64,000 nucleotides of DNA from Babylonia areolata (lineage: Eukaryota; Mollusca; Gastropoda; Neogastropoda; Buccinidae). Below are positions 27,894 through 41,729 of this stretch, piece after piece. Below the pieces are notes generated by a model. The model saw only the letters and a list, made by a program, of their open reading frames with translations. It made no database searches and was not told the origin of the DNA. The position numbers and the translations under genes were made by a program. The stretch is from positions 29,697,870 through 29,761,869 of the forward strand of contig NC_134887.1 in NCBI RefSeq assembly GCF_041734735.1, written 5' to 3'. Each line of letters begins with the position of its first letter. The first letter of the stretch is position 1.

Positions 27894-30800
27894 GGCATTG
27901 TGGTGGACGTGCCCTTCGCCCCGTTCTTCCTGACCCAGATGCTGGGTCACCAGCAGAGCTCCACCTACAGTTCACTGGACGAGCTGCCCTCGCTGGACGC
28001 CGACCTCGCCAAGAGCCTCAGCTACATCAAGGTCACCGCTACGTTGTCTCCCTTTCTTTTTCTCCTACTTCTCCTCCTCCTCCTTCTGCTTTCTCTTCTT
28101 TGTCGTCTGTTTCTGGTTTTTGACTTTTCTTTCTTTTCGTCTTTTCTGTGTTTGTTTTCATCTGCTGTATCATTTAGATTCTTTCTCTTGTTCTTCCTGT
28201 TCTTCTTGGTCTTGTTTTTCATGTTCTTGTTCTTGTTCTGCTTCTTCTTCTTCTTCTTCTTCTTCTTCTTCTTCCCCTCCTCCTCCTTCTTCTTCTCCTC
28301 CTTCTCCTCCTTCTTCTTCTCCTCCTCCTCCTTTTTCTTCTTTTTCTTCTTCCCCTCCTCCTCCTTCTTCTTCCCCTCCACCTCCTTTTTCTCCTCCTCC
28401 TCCTTCTTCTTCTTCTTTTCCTTCTCCTTCTCCTCCTCCCCCTCCTCCTCATTCTTCTTCTTCTTCTTCCCCTCCTCCTCCTCCTCCTTCTCCTCCTCCT
28501 CCAGCTGCTTCTTCTTCCATCTAGTCTTGATATTGGGGTATGTGTTTTAGTGTCTGGTTTTTTTTTCGTGAACTGAACAAAACCTTGACAAATCAATTGA
28601 TGTTTTTTATTGTTCATAATCATACTGGCGTACATCCAAAACTGATTGCACCAGTTTCAGTCGTGAGTGGTTGATAGCAGCTCTTCTGTTTCGTTCATTT
28701 CTTCCCGACTCCTAGACGTAGATTTAATTGACGAATGTCGTCATCAAGATATGAACATGTTTTGTCTAACGTTTTCTTTATTTCTCTCCAAAGCATTGAA
28801 GATATGAAAATGTGTTGTCTCACGTTGCTTTATTTCTTTGCAAAGCATTGAGGTGACTGAAGATTAGTTCAACTTAGGTTCTTGTAATAATGATGATAAT
28901 ATTAATGGATACTTATATAGCACACTATCCAGAAATCTGCTCTAGGTGCTTTACAAAAACACTTTTGTTTACCTAACACATTACATAAATGTTACACACA
29001 CACAGACCAAAATGTGACTAAATGTACACACACACACATGCACACACACACACATGCACACACACAGTGCATACATACATTTCAACATACATGTGTACCT
29101 AACAGCTGCCGTCAACACATGCGCACACATGGCACGCACAAACATACATAAAGACACGTGTATTCATGTATTTATGTTATGATGTTTTGTTTCCACAAAA
29201 TGTGCGTAATTTTCTGTCTGTTCTGTATTAAATAGTTTAACTCACTCCGGACGAATAGTTCTCTCCCTTGCTTTTCCCTACAGACGACCCATTTGTTAGG
29301 GTTAGGATAAAAATCACAAAAATTACAAAACATAAAGTAACTGAATGAAACTCACTGTACTTGACCTACTGACCCCTCTCCTCACGTTTTGTGAACGCCC
29401 AACCCCCTCCCTTTTCACTGCTCTCAGAAGCTGAGTCACTTTCAGTACCTTTTTGCTGGTTGCTTTCTTCACTGCAGATACGTTATTCAACGTCTTCATC
29501 ATCCTCGTTGATGTCAAAACCTTCAGTTTGAAGCATTTCAATCACTTCAGCAGCTGTGAAAGCGGCTGTCGTGATTTAGTTTGCTCCAAAAATATCCACT
29601 TGTATCACCTGCGACGTCATTTTCGATACATATGCAGATTAGCTTGTAGTGTGGGGTCCTGAACTCGCTGGCTCGCTGTGGAGTGTGTTATGGAATCTTA
29701 TGCTTTCCATTTGACCTTTGGCACGTTCGCAATGCCTGGTGTAGCTGCGATTGTTATGTTACCCCATGAGAAAAACATGGAAAAAATTTTAATTCTCGAA
29801 ACTGCTATAGCATTCCGTCGTTCGGAACGCTACCTTACGTCAGGAACGCTATAGCGTTCCATCGTCTGGAATGAGTTAACTATTATCATTGTTAAGCAGT
29901 ACGTTATTACCCCTTCCCTCCAGACAGGGCCCATGGCCTAATCTGAATAAGATATGAATATGAAAAAATGAAGAGAAAAAAGAAGAGAGAGAGAAAAAAA
30001 ATGTATATATATATATATATATATATGTCTGTTGCCCTAAAGTCAAGTGCATATGCTTCAGTAATGTGACAGTTGAGCATATTATTTTTTGACTGCAATT
30101 TGATGAAGCCTTACCTACATGAAAAGTGTTGCATCACACTGTGACTACAAACATTAATGTTTTTGACTGTTTGCATTCATTACCAGTCGTTTCGCTTGCT
30201 AGTCTAGCGACTTCTCTTTTATGAAGTCCATTAAGTAATTTTCTGTAATTGCTCTTAAATATTCATTTCAAATTCCACCCTACACTTACCCAGTTTTCCC
30301 CAGCTTATCATTCATCCCCCTCCCCCTCCTTTCTTTAACATTCAAATATGAAAATCAGAACTCTAATAAAATGTCGACAATCACCTGTATGTGTGACAAG
30401 ACATTTATCAAAACTTCATCAACCCTTTTTGACAGCTTCTACTTCCTCTTCTTTGCTCATGGGCTGCAACTTGTCTGTCTGAGTGTGTACGTGTGTGCCT
30501 GAAATCTGATTGAATGACACAGGAAACGAATGATGAGCGCCCAGTAGGCAGCCTGTTGTGCAAATGGCCCTGTGTTTGTAAAGTGCTTAGAGCTTGGTCT
30601 CCAACCGAGGATAGGCGCTGTATAAGTATCCATATCAATCAAAAACAAAAGCAATAAAATCTCCCATGCTCACTCACATGTGCACAAGTGCGCCCCAAAG
30701 TGTATGACCGTTTTTATCCCGCTACGCAGGCAGCCACACACCCTTTTTGGGGGTGTGCATGCTGGGTATGTTCTTATTTCCATAACCCGCCAAAGACTAA

Positions 30801-32472
30801 CATGGATTACAGGATCTTTAACGTGCATATTTGATCGACTGTTTGCATACACACACAAAGAGGGTTCAGGCACAGCAGGTCTCCACACTGTATATGCTGA
30901 CATGAGAGATCGGAAAAATCTCCACCCTTTACCCACCAGGCGCCGTTACTGAGATTTGAACCCAGGGACCCTTAGATTGAAAGTCCAACGCTGTAAGCCA
31001 CTTGGCTGTTAGTATTTCACTGCTCTTAGTATTTCTCCACCTTAGTATTTCTCCATACCCCCTTGCTGTTAGTATTTCACTGCTGTTAGTATTTCTCCAT
31101 ACCCCCTTGCTGTTAGTATTTCACTGCTGTTAGTATTTCTCCATACCCCCTTGCTCTTCTTTATTTATTTATTTGTTTTCCCATCCCTTTCTTTCTTTTT
31201 TTTTTTTTTTTTTTTTTTTTTTGGTGTGTTGTTGTTGGTTGTTGTTCTTTCTCTGGTTTTGTTGTTGGTCTTTTCCCGCCATTTTCTTGACCCACTTTTA
31301 GTCTTTTTCTGTCTTCCCACTCTTTTGTTGACACTTGTGTAAACAAAGTGAGTCTATGTTTTAACCCGGTGTTCAGTTGTCTCTGTGTGTGTGTGTGTGT
31401 GTCCATGTGTCTGTGTGTCCATGGTAAACTTTAACATTGACATTTTCTCTGCAAATACTTTGTCAGCTGACACCAAATTAGGCATAAAAATAGGAAAAAT
31501 TCAGTTCTTTCCAGTCATCTTGTTTAAAACAATATTGCACCTCTGGGATGGGCACAAAAAAATTTAAAAAAAAGGAAGCCTAATTATATGCAAACTGCAT
31601 TTACTGTTATATTTATATTTTTTGTATTCTCTAAACTTGGCACTTTGACCTCTTATTCTGACACAACAACAAGAGGAGTCATTATTATCATTTTTTGTTC
31701 AAACAGGAACTTCTTTTGCTATGCATGGAAGTTTTATTTATTTTGCAAAAACGTTTTGGTGCAGATAGTAAAGAAGGGAAATTACTCTGTAATTAATGTT
31801 AGGGGACTTAATTTATCACAAGTGAGTCTTGAAGGCCTTGCCTCTCTTGTTGTTGTTTTTTCTATTTTTCCTTCTTTCTTTCTTTTCTTTTATTTATTTA
31901 TTTATTTTTTAACAGTTTGTTGATTTTACTCTTTTCTGATGTGTCTCTTTTCTTTCTTTCATTTTGCTTTTTTTTTTTCTCAGGGCCTGACTAAGCGCAT
32001 CAGGTTACGTCGCTGGTCAAGCGTCTACTTAGCAGATGCGGTGTATCATATATGGAATTGTCTGAACGCAGTGACGCTTCCTTGAGTAGCTGAACTCAAC
32101 TGTTGTGGCCGTCATTTTGACAGCACTACGAGGGTGACGTGTCTGACCTGGAGCTGACGTTTTCCTGTGACGAGGACTGCATGGGGAAGCTGGAGACCCA
32201 CGAGCTGGTGACTGGGGGCCGTGCCATACCCGTGACCAATGAGAACAAGTCAGTCTGTCCTCTCTCGTACACATGTATGCATGCATACACTCACACATGC
32301 ACGCTCGCACATGCATGCATGCACGCACACACACACACACGCGCGCGCGCGCGCGCACACAGATACAGGTGACTGGCGGCCACGCCATCCCAGTGACCAA
32401 TGAGTAACAAGTCCGTCTGCCATCTTTCATACACATGCACACACGCACGCACGCTCACACACACGCATTCAT

Positions 32473-32505
<33 letters not shown>

Positions 32506-35500
32506 AAGAACATTAACAAATACAAAATCACACCCCACACTCTCACGAATTGCCCAGAGTCACTTTCTGGCACTGCATGCATTTCTCCAAGGCCCATGTG
32601 TCGTCGAGAAGGCTCCATGGCAGAGTCAGTTAGGTGTTGGACTTCTGATCCAGTGTTCACCAGTGATCAGGGTTCAAGACTCCAATTCAGCATGGTGTTG
32701 TGTCTTTGGGGGAAAGACGCTTAGCTCCCAATTTTCCTCACTCAGGTCAGGTGTGAATGTACACCTGACTTCAATTCGGGAAGGTTAGTGAAAACAGAGT
32801 ATTGGACCTCTGCCTTCCTAAGCCCAGCCCTACACACAGTGGATATGAAATCACTGCCTTCCTCTGCCAAGCCCTTCATACAGTGGATATGAAATCACTG
32901 CCTTCCTCTGCCAAGTCCTTCATACAGTGGGTATGAAATCACTGCCTTTGTCTGCCTAGCTCTGGACACAGTGGATGTGAAATCACTGCCTTCCTATGCA
33001 CAGTCCTGGACACAGTGGATGTGAAATCACTGTCTTCCTGTGCCCAGCCCTACACACAGTAGATATGAATTCACTACCTTTCTGTGCCCAGCCCTATACA
33101 CAGTGGATATGAAATCACTGCCTTCCTCTGCCCAGCCCTACACACAGTGGATATGAAATCACTGCCTTCCTCTGCCAAGCCCTACACACAGTGGATGTGA
33201 AATCACTGCCTTCCTCTGCCTAGCCCTACACACAGTGGATATGAAATCACTGCCTTCCTCTGCCGAGCCCTGGACATAATGGATGTGAAATCACTGCCTT
33301 CCTGTGCCAAGCCCTACACACAGTGGATATGAAATCACTGCCTTCCTCTGCCCAGTCCTACACACAGTGGATATGAAGTCACTGCCTTCCTCTGCCCAGC
33401 CCTACACACAGTGGATATGAAATCACTGCCTTCCTCTGCTGAGCCCTACACACAGTGGATATGAAATCACTGCCTTCCTCTGCCCAGCCCTACACACAGT
33501 GGATGTGAAATCACTGCCTTCCTGTGCCAAGCCCTACACACAGTGGATATGAAATCACTGCCTTCCTCTGCCCAGTCCTACACACAGTGGATGTGAAATC
33601 ACTGTCCTGATGGCCATAAAAGGCTATTGTGGTGTGATGTGATGTTTTGTGACGTGGTGTAATGTGACATGACATGGTGTGATGTGACATGACATGATGT
33701 GATATGGTGCGATGTGATTTGACATGGTGTGATGTGACATGGTGTGATGTGGTGTGACATGATGTGGTGTGATGTAACATGACTTGGTGTGGTGTGATGT
33801 GACATGATGTGGTGTGATGTTATGTGATGTGACATGGTATGATATGGCATGGTGTGGTGTTATGTGACGTGGTGTTATGTGATGTGGCATGATGTGATGT
33901 GGTGTGATGTGATGTGACATGACGTGGTGTGATGTGACGTGATATGGTGTGATGTGATGTGATGTGACATGGTGTGGTGTGATGTGATGTGACATGGTGT
34001 GATGTGATGTGACATGATGTGATGTGATGTGATGTGACATGGTGTGGTGTGATGTGATGTGACATGACGTGGTGTGATGTGACATGACGTGGTGTGATGT
34101 GACGTGACGTGGTGTGATGTGATGAGACATTACGTGGTGTGATGTGACATGACGTGGTGTGATGTGATGTGACGTGGTGTGATGTGACATGACATGGTGT
34201 GATGTGATGTGACATGATGTGGTGTGACGTGATGTGATGTGACATGATGTGGTGTGATGTGATGTGACATGATGTGGTGTGATGTGATGAGACATGATGT
34301 GGTGTGATGTGATATGACGTGGTGTGGTGTGATGTTAGGAGGCAGGTGGCAGAATGGTTAAGACACTCGTGTGCCAATACAGAGAGTCAGTGAGGGTCTG
34401 GGTTCAAATCCTGCTCTCGCCCTTTCTCCCAAGTTTGACTGGAAAATCAAACTGAGCGTCTAGTCATTTGGATGAGACGATAAACCCAAGGTCCCACTGC
34501 ATGCAGCACGCTTTTGGCGCACTGAAAAAGATCCCATGGCAACAAAAGTGTTGTCCTCTGGCAAAATTCTGTTGAATAAATCCACTCAGGTAGGAACACA
34601 AATATATATGCAACGCACTCACGGCCTGATAGGCACACAAATATGTATGTATGCAACGCACTCAAGGCCTAAGTGCATTGTGTAACGCTGTTAGGTCAGG
34701 CATCAGCCTAGCCTTGCAGATGTGGCGCCGCGTACAATGGATGCGTTGGTGCCAACCTGGAGAGACTGAAAGTGACGGATGTCGTGGTTGCAGGATCCGC
34801 TACGTGCACCTGATGGCGCACTTCCGCATGTTCCGGCAGATCAAGGACCAGGCTGTGGCCTTCATCAGAGGCTTCAAGGCCGTGGTGCACCCGGACTGGC
34901 TGGCCATGTTCTCCGCTCCGGAGCTGCAGAAACTGATCTCTGGGGACAGCGGGGCTCTCGACATTGAGGACCTCAGGTCTTGTGTGGTGTGGTGTGGTGT
35001 TTTGTGGTGTGGTGTTGTGTTGTGTGGTGTGGTGTGGTGTGGTGTTGTGTGGTGTGGTGTGGTGTGGTGTTGTGTGGTGTGGTGTGGTGTTGTGTGCTGT
35101 GGTGTGGTGTTGTGTGGTGTGATGTGGTGTGGTCTTGTATGGTGTGGTGTGGTGTGGTGTTGTGTGGTGCGGTGTGGTATTGTGTTCTGTGCTGTGCTGT
35201 GCTGTGGTGTTGTGTGGTGTGGTGTGGTGTGGTGTTGTGTAGTGTAGTGTGGTGTGGTGTTGTGTATTGTGGTGTGGTGTGGTGTTGTGTTGTGTGGTGT
35301 GGTGTTGTGTGGTATGGTGTGGTGTGGTGTTGTGTGATGTGGTGTGGTGTGATGTGGTGTTGTGTTGTGTGGTGTTGTGTGGTGTGTTGTGGTGTTGTGT
35401 GGTATGGTGTGGTGTGGTGTTGTGTGGTGTGGTGTTGTGTGGTGTGGTGTTGTGTGGTATGGTGTGGTGTTGTGTGGTGTGGTGTTGTGTGGTGTGGTGT

Positions 35501-38500
35501 TGTGTGGTGTGGTGTGGTGTTGTGTGGTGTTGTGTGGTATGGTGTGGTGTTGTGTGGTGTGGTGTGGTGTGGTCTTGTATGGTGTGGTATGGTGTTGTGT
35601 TGTGTGGTGTGGTGTTGGCATTGTGTTTGTGTTGTATTGTGATGTGATGTGATGTGACATGACATGGTGCAATGTGATGTGGTGTGCCGTGACATGGTGT
35701 GATGTGATGCAATGTGGTGTGACCTTTTATGATGTGATGCGGTGTGAAATGACCTGACGTGGTGTGATGTGGCCAGGCATGAAGCGATGCAGTTGTGATG
35801 TGATGTGACATGACATGACGTGATGTGATGTGGTGTGGTGTGTGGTTTGACTTCAGGCGACACACCCAGTATTACGGGGGTTACCACAACAACCACAAGG
35901 TGATCAACTGGCTGTGGGACGTTCTCAACACAGACTTCACCCCCAATGAACGCAGCCTCTTCCTCAAGGTGATGCCAGACTTCATCTCCTTCATCATGCC
36001 CCATTTATTTTTTCTCCTCTTTTTCCTTTCTTTGGGACATAGGATTTGGGGAGGGCAGAGAGACACACAGACAGACCGATGGACAGAGAAGCGTACACAA
36101 AAAACAGAAAAGAGACAGAAAAATACTGTCACATGAACATTGAGAGAAAGAGGGGCAGACACATTCAGAGAGACAGAGACAAAATGATATTCTCACAGAA
36201 ACAGTGAGAGAAAGAGAGGCAGACACATTCACAGAGACAGAGACAGAGACAAAATGATACTGTCACAGTAACAGTGAGAGAAAGAGAGGCAGACACATTC
36301 AGAAAGAAAGAGGGGCAGACACATTCAGAAAGAAAGAGACAAAATGATACTCTCACATGAACATTGAGAGAAAGAGAGGCAGACACATTTAGAGAGACAG
36401 AGACAGACACAAAATGACACTGTCACAATAACATTGAGAGAAAGAGAGGCAGACACATTCAGAGAGACAGAGACGGAGACAAAATGACACTGTCACAATA
36501 ACATTGAGAGAAAGAGAGGCAGACACACTCAGAGAGACAGAGACAAAACAATACTGTCACAGTAACAGTGAGAGAAAGAGGGGCAGACACATCAAGAGGG
36601 GCAGACACATTCAGAGAGAAAGAGAGGCAGACACATTCAGAGAGACAGAGACGGAGACAAAATGACACTGTCACAATAACATTGAGAGAAAGAGAGGCAG
36701 ACACATTCACAGAGAAAGAGAGGCAGACACATTCAGAGAGACAGAGACGGAGACAAAATGACACTGTCACAATAACATTGAGAGAAAGAGAGGCAGACAC
36801 ATTCAGAGAGAAAGAGAGGCAGACACATTCACAGAGACGGAGACAAAATGACACTGTCACAATAACATTGAGAGAAAGAGAGGCAGACACATTCACAGAG
36901 AAAGAGAGGCAGACACATTCAGATAGACAGAGACAAAATGATACTCTCACAGAAACAGTGAGAGAGGCAGACACATTCAGAGAGAAAGAGAGGCAGACAC
37001 ATTCAGAGAGAAAGAGACAGACAGACAGACAGAAACAGGGGAAGACCAGGTAGGAGAAGGGAGAAGATTTTTCGCTGTCTCCCAGGTCAACATAAGCGAA
37101 GACCTGCTAGTGCCTGGACCCTCCTCATGCCTGTTACACATGCTGAAGCTGAAACACGCATGTTAAAGATCGTGTAACCCATATTGGTCATCTGTGGGTT
37201 ACGGAAACAAGAATATACCCAGCATGCACACAACCCCCCAAAACAGTCACATTACTGCCTACATGGCAGGGTAAAAATGGTCATGCGTTGACGGGTGCAA
37301 TAGCCAAGTGGTTAAAGCGTTGGACTTTCAGTCAGAGGGTCTCGGGTTCGAATCTCGCTGACAGCACCTGGTGGGTGAAGGGTGGGGATTTTTCCGATCT
37401 CCCAGCTCAACATATGTGGAGACTTGCTAGTGCCTGAACCCCCTTCATGTGTATATGCAAGCAGAAGATCAAATACGCACGTTAAAAATCCTGTAATCCA
37501 TGTCAGCGTTCGATGGGTTATGGAAACAAGAATATACCCAGCATGTACACCCCTGAAAACAGAGTATGGCTGCCTGCATGGCAGGGTAAATAAGCAAAAC
37601 GGTCATACACGTAAAATGTTACATGTCTGTCTGAGTGTGAATGTGTGTGTGCCTGAAATCTGATTGAAAGACGCATGAAACGAATGATGAGCGCCCAGTG
37701 GCAGCTGTCAGTCGGCTCTACCCAGGTAGGCAGCCTGTTGCGCAAATGACCCTGTGTTTGTAAAGCGCTTTGAGCTTGGTCTCTGATGGAGGAAAGGCAC
37801 TATTTAAGTATCCATATCAATCGATCAGTCAGTCAGTCATTGCATGTAAAAGCCTACATGTACTAAATGAGTGAACGTGGGATTTGCAGCCCACAAATAC
37901 TGAAGGAGAAATGGTTGGCTTGAATGCACACCTGTATGTTGCATTTTTTATTCTGTGTGGCTGGGAGTTGATTGATTGATGTGGATACTTCTATAGCGCC
38001 TATCCTTGGTCAGAGACCAAGCTCTAAGCGCTTTACATACACGGGGACATTTGCACCACAGGCTGCCTACCTGGGTAGAGCCGACTGACGGCTGCCACTG
38101 GGCGCTCATCATTCGTTTCCTGTGTCATTCAATCAGATTTCAGACGCACACATATACACACTCAGACAGACATGTAATATTTTACATGTATGACCGTTTG
38201 TTTGTTTTTTATTTACCCCGCCATGTAGCCAGCCATACTCCGTTTTCGGGGGTGTGCATGCTGGGTATATTCTTTTTTCCACAACCCACCGAATGCTGAC
38301 ATGGATTACAGGATCTTTAACGTGCGTATTTGATCTTCGGCGTGCGCATACACACCAAGGGGGTTCAGGCACTAGCAGGTCTGCACATATGTTGACCTGG
38401 GAGATCGGAAAAATCTCCACCCTTTATCCACCAGGTGCACCGAGATTCAAACCCAGGACCCTCAGATTGAAAGTCCAGCGCTTTAACCATTCGGCTATTG

Positions 38501-41500
38501 CACCCGTCAACCCGAGTTGCCATGGCAAAGTTGGTCAGGCGTTGGACTTCTGATCCAGTGTCCACCATTGGTCAGGGTTCAAGGCTTCATTTCAGCCTGG
38601 TAGTTATGGACTGCTGCAGCTGTTCAGAAGAGGCAGGCCAGAAAGTCACAGGCAAACAAGCTCCCTGACAATGGTATGCCTGTCTTTGTCTGCCCCAACT
38701 GTCAGCGAACATTTCGTGTGCAGATTGGACTATTCAGCCATCTGCGCATTCACAGATAGATTCATGAGCATCCTCCCCCCCACCCCACCACCACCCTCCC
38801 CCCATCCCCCAGCTGGATGACAACAATGGTCATCATCGATCTCGATGGACACACCACCACCATGTCCTCGGGAGGGGGTGGGGGGGGGGGAGTACTTTCC
38901 TCCTCATTCCACCCAGGTGTGAATGGGTACCTGACTTCGGTTGGGAAAGATTAACTCTGTCCATACGAACGGCGAAAAGGGACGACGTTAACAGCGTTTC
39001 ATCCCAATTACCATCATCAAAATATTGCAAGCGGAACGCTCTTATACTGAAGAGGTGAATGTTGACAAAGAATACGACAATTCTGACGACGGAAGCTAAA
39101 GGTTGGGTCATTCAGACACCCACTGGACATCCGATGGGTCTGTGTAGAGGAGAAGAGAGGACTGGCCGTACTGAGTGAGTTAACTTATTCTGGACGATGG
39201 AATGCTATAGCGTTCCTGATGTGAGGTAGCGTTCCGGAAGACGGAATGCTATAGCAGTTTCAACAATTAAAAATGTTGCCATGTTTTCCTCATGGGGTAG
39301 CGTAACAATCGCAGCTACACCAGGCATTGCGAATGTGTCAAGGGTTGAATGGAAAGTTTCTTCATGAGATTCCGTAACAACACACCCCACAGCGAGCCAG
39401 CGAGTTCAGGACCCCACACAAGAAGCTAATCTGCATACGTATCGAAAATGGCGTCGCAGGCGATACAAGTGGAAATTTTTGGAGCAAACTAGATCATGAC
39501 AGCGGCTTTTACTTCTGCTGCAGTGATTGAAATGCTTCAGACTGAAAGTTTCGACATGGACAAGGATGATGAAGATGTTGAATAAATTATCTGCAGTGAA
39601 GAAAGCTGCTGACAAGTAGATTGTGATTCAGCTTCTGAGAGCAGTGAAGAGGGAGGGGGGTGGGCGTTCACACAACGTGAGGAGAAGGGTCAGTGGGTCA
39701 AGTACAGTGAGTTTCATTCAGTTACTTTATGTTTTGTATTTTTTGTGATTTTTTTTTCCTAACCCTAACAAATGGGTCACCTGTAGGGAAAAGCAAGGGA
39801 GAGAACTATTCGTCCGAAGTGAGTTAAAATGGTGAGAGGAGAGAATTGAGCCCTGCCTTCCAATACTGAGCCCTTGACTCAGTGGATATGAAATCACTAC
39901 CCCAATGGCTATAAAAGCGAAGGAACCTTTAAGCTGTGACTTAGCTTTAACTCATTCTACCCCGCAGCTACATGCCTGCTACAACTCCCTAGCACCACAT
40001 GAGACCACTGCAGAATAAAAAAAACAGGGTGGTTCACTAAAACGGTGAAAATGATGGAGAACTGTTTGATTTAATCATTCGAACAAAGCATCATTTTCAT
40101 GTTTCCAGAATCTGTAAACATTTCGGTTTAGAATGCGAACTGTACCAAGCAAGAATAAATGAAACTGGAATTGTGTGTTGGTACGAGAATACTCGTACCT
40201 GGTCCACATGGGAAAGTAATCATGGAACGAGTTAACTGGTACCTGGAGGAGAATGAGTTAAAGCATTGCATGGTGTGTGCAGTTTGTCACCAGCTGCTCC
40301 AGTGGCTATAAAAAGCTAAGGAACCTTTAAGCTGTGACTCAGCGCTAAGCATTGCATGGTGTGTGCAGTTTGTCACCAGCTGCTCCAGTGGCTATAAAAA
40401 GCTAAGGAACCTTTAAGCTGTGACACAGCGCTAAGCATTGCATGGTGTGTGCAGTTTGTCACCAGCTGCTCCAGTGGCTATAAAAAAGCTAAGGAGCCTT
40501 TAAGCTGTGACTCAGCGCTAAGCATTGCATGGTGTGTGCAGTTTGTCACCAGCTGCTCCAGTGGCTATAAAAAGCTAAGGAACCTTTAAGCTGTGACACA
40601 GCACTAAGCATTGCATGGTGTGTGCAGTTTGTCACCAGCTGCTCCAGTGGCTATAAAAAGCTAAGGAACCTTTAAGCTGTGACTCAGCACTAAGCATTGC
40701 ATGGTGTGTGCAGTTTGTCACCAGCTGCTCCAGTGGCTATAAAAAGCTAAGGAACCTTTAAGCTGTGACTCAGCGCTAAGCATTGCATGGTGTGTGCAGT
40801 TTGTCGCCAGCTGTTCCAGTGGCTATAAAAAAGCTAAGGAACCTTTAAGCTGTGACACAGCGCTAAGCATTGCATGGTGTGTGCAGTTTGTCACCAGCTG
40901 CTCCAGTGGCTATAAAAAGCTAAGGAACCTTTTAGCTGTGACACAGCGCTAAGCATTGCATGGTGTGTGCAGTTTGTCACCATCTGCTCCATTGGCTATA
41001 AAAAAGCTAAGGAACCTTTAAGCTGTGACTCAGCGCTAAGCATTGCATGGTGTGTGCAGTTTGTCACCAGCTGCTCCAGTGGCTATAAAAAGCTAAGGAA
41101 CCTTTAAGCTGTGACTCAGCGCTAAGCATTGCATGGTGTGTGCAGTTTGTCACCAGCTGCTCCAGTGGCTATAAAAAGCTAAGGAACCTTTTAGCTGTGA
41201 CACAGCGCTAAGCATTGCATGGTGTGTGCAGTTTGTCACCAGCTGCTCCAGTGGCTATAAAAAGCTAAGGAACCTTTAAGCTGTGACTCAGCGCTAAGCA
41301 TTGCATGGTGTGTGCAGTTTGTCACCAGCTGCTCCAGTGGCTATAAAAAGCTAAGGAACCTTTAACTCACTCAGTACGGCCAGTCCTCTCTTCTCCTCTA
41401 CACATACCCCTCGGATGTCCAGTGGGTGTCTCAATGACCCAACCTTTAGCTTCCGTCATCAGAATTGTGGTATTCTTTGTCAACATTCACCTCTTTAGTA

Positions 41501-41729
41501 TAAAAGCCTTCCGCTAGCAATATTTTGATGATGGTAACTGGGGTGAAACGCTGTTAACGTCATCTCTTTCGCCGTTCGTATGGAGAGAGTTAAGCTGTGA
41601 CTCAGCGCTAAGCATTGCATGGTGTGTGCAGTTTGTCACCAGTTGCTCCAAGCCCCCACTGCTGGGCTTTGCTCACCTGGAGCCTCCCTTCTCCATTCGC
41701 TGTGTGGAGGTCAGCGATGACCAGGTGAG

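Larger units (their letters stand above)
38515..39946 (+). mobile_element. SINE family D interrupted by two TTAA elements
   Basis: Head 38520-38600 (ggcaaagttggtcaggcgtt, agggttcaaggcttc), body to 38950, then after the insertions gtgagaggagagaattgagc, tggatatgaaatcactaccc and ggctataaaagcgaaggaac. Confidence 0.82.

Noticed and set aside
34708-35865. 385- and 343-codon minus-strand frames of HHTTPHNT repeats
   Set aside because: They are the reverse of the TGTGG array between exons 16 and 17.
37290-37400. tRNA-Leu/Ser-like sequence as a real tRNA gene
   Set aside because: It has A- and B-box-like words but is the head of a repeated SINE with a conserved body; other copies show the same head with substitutions.
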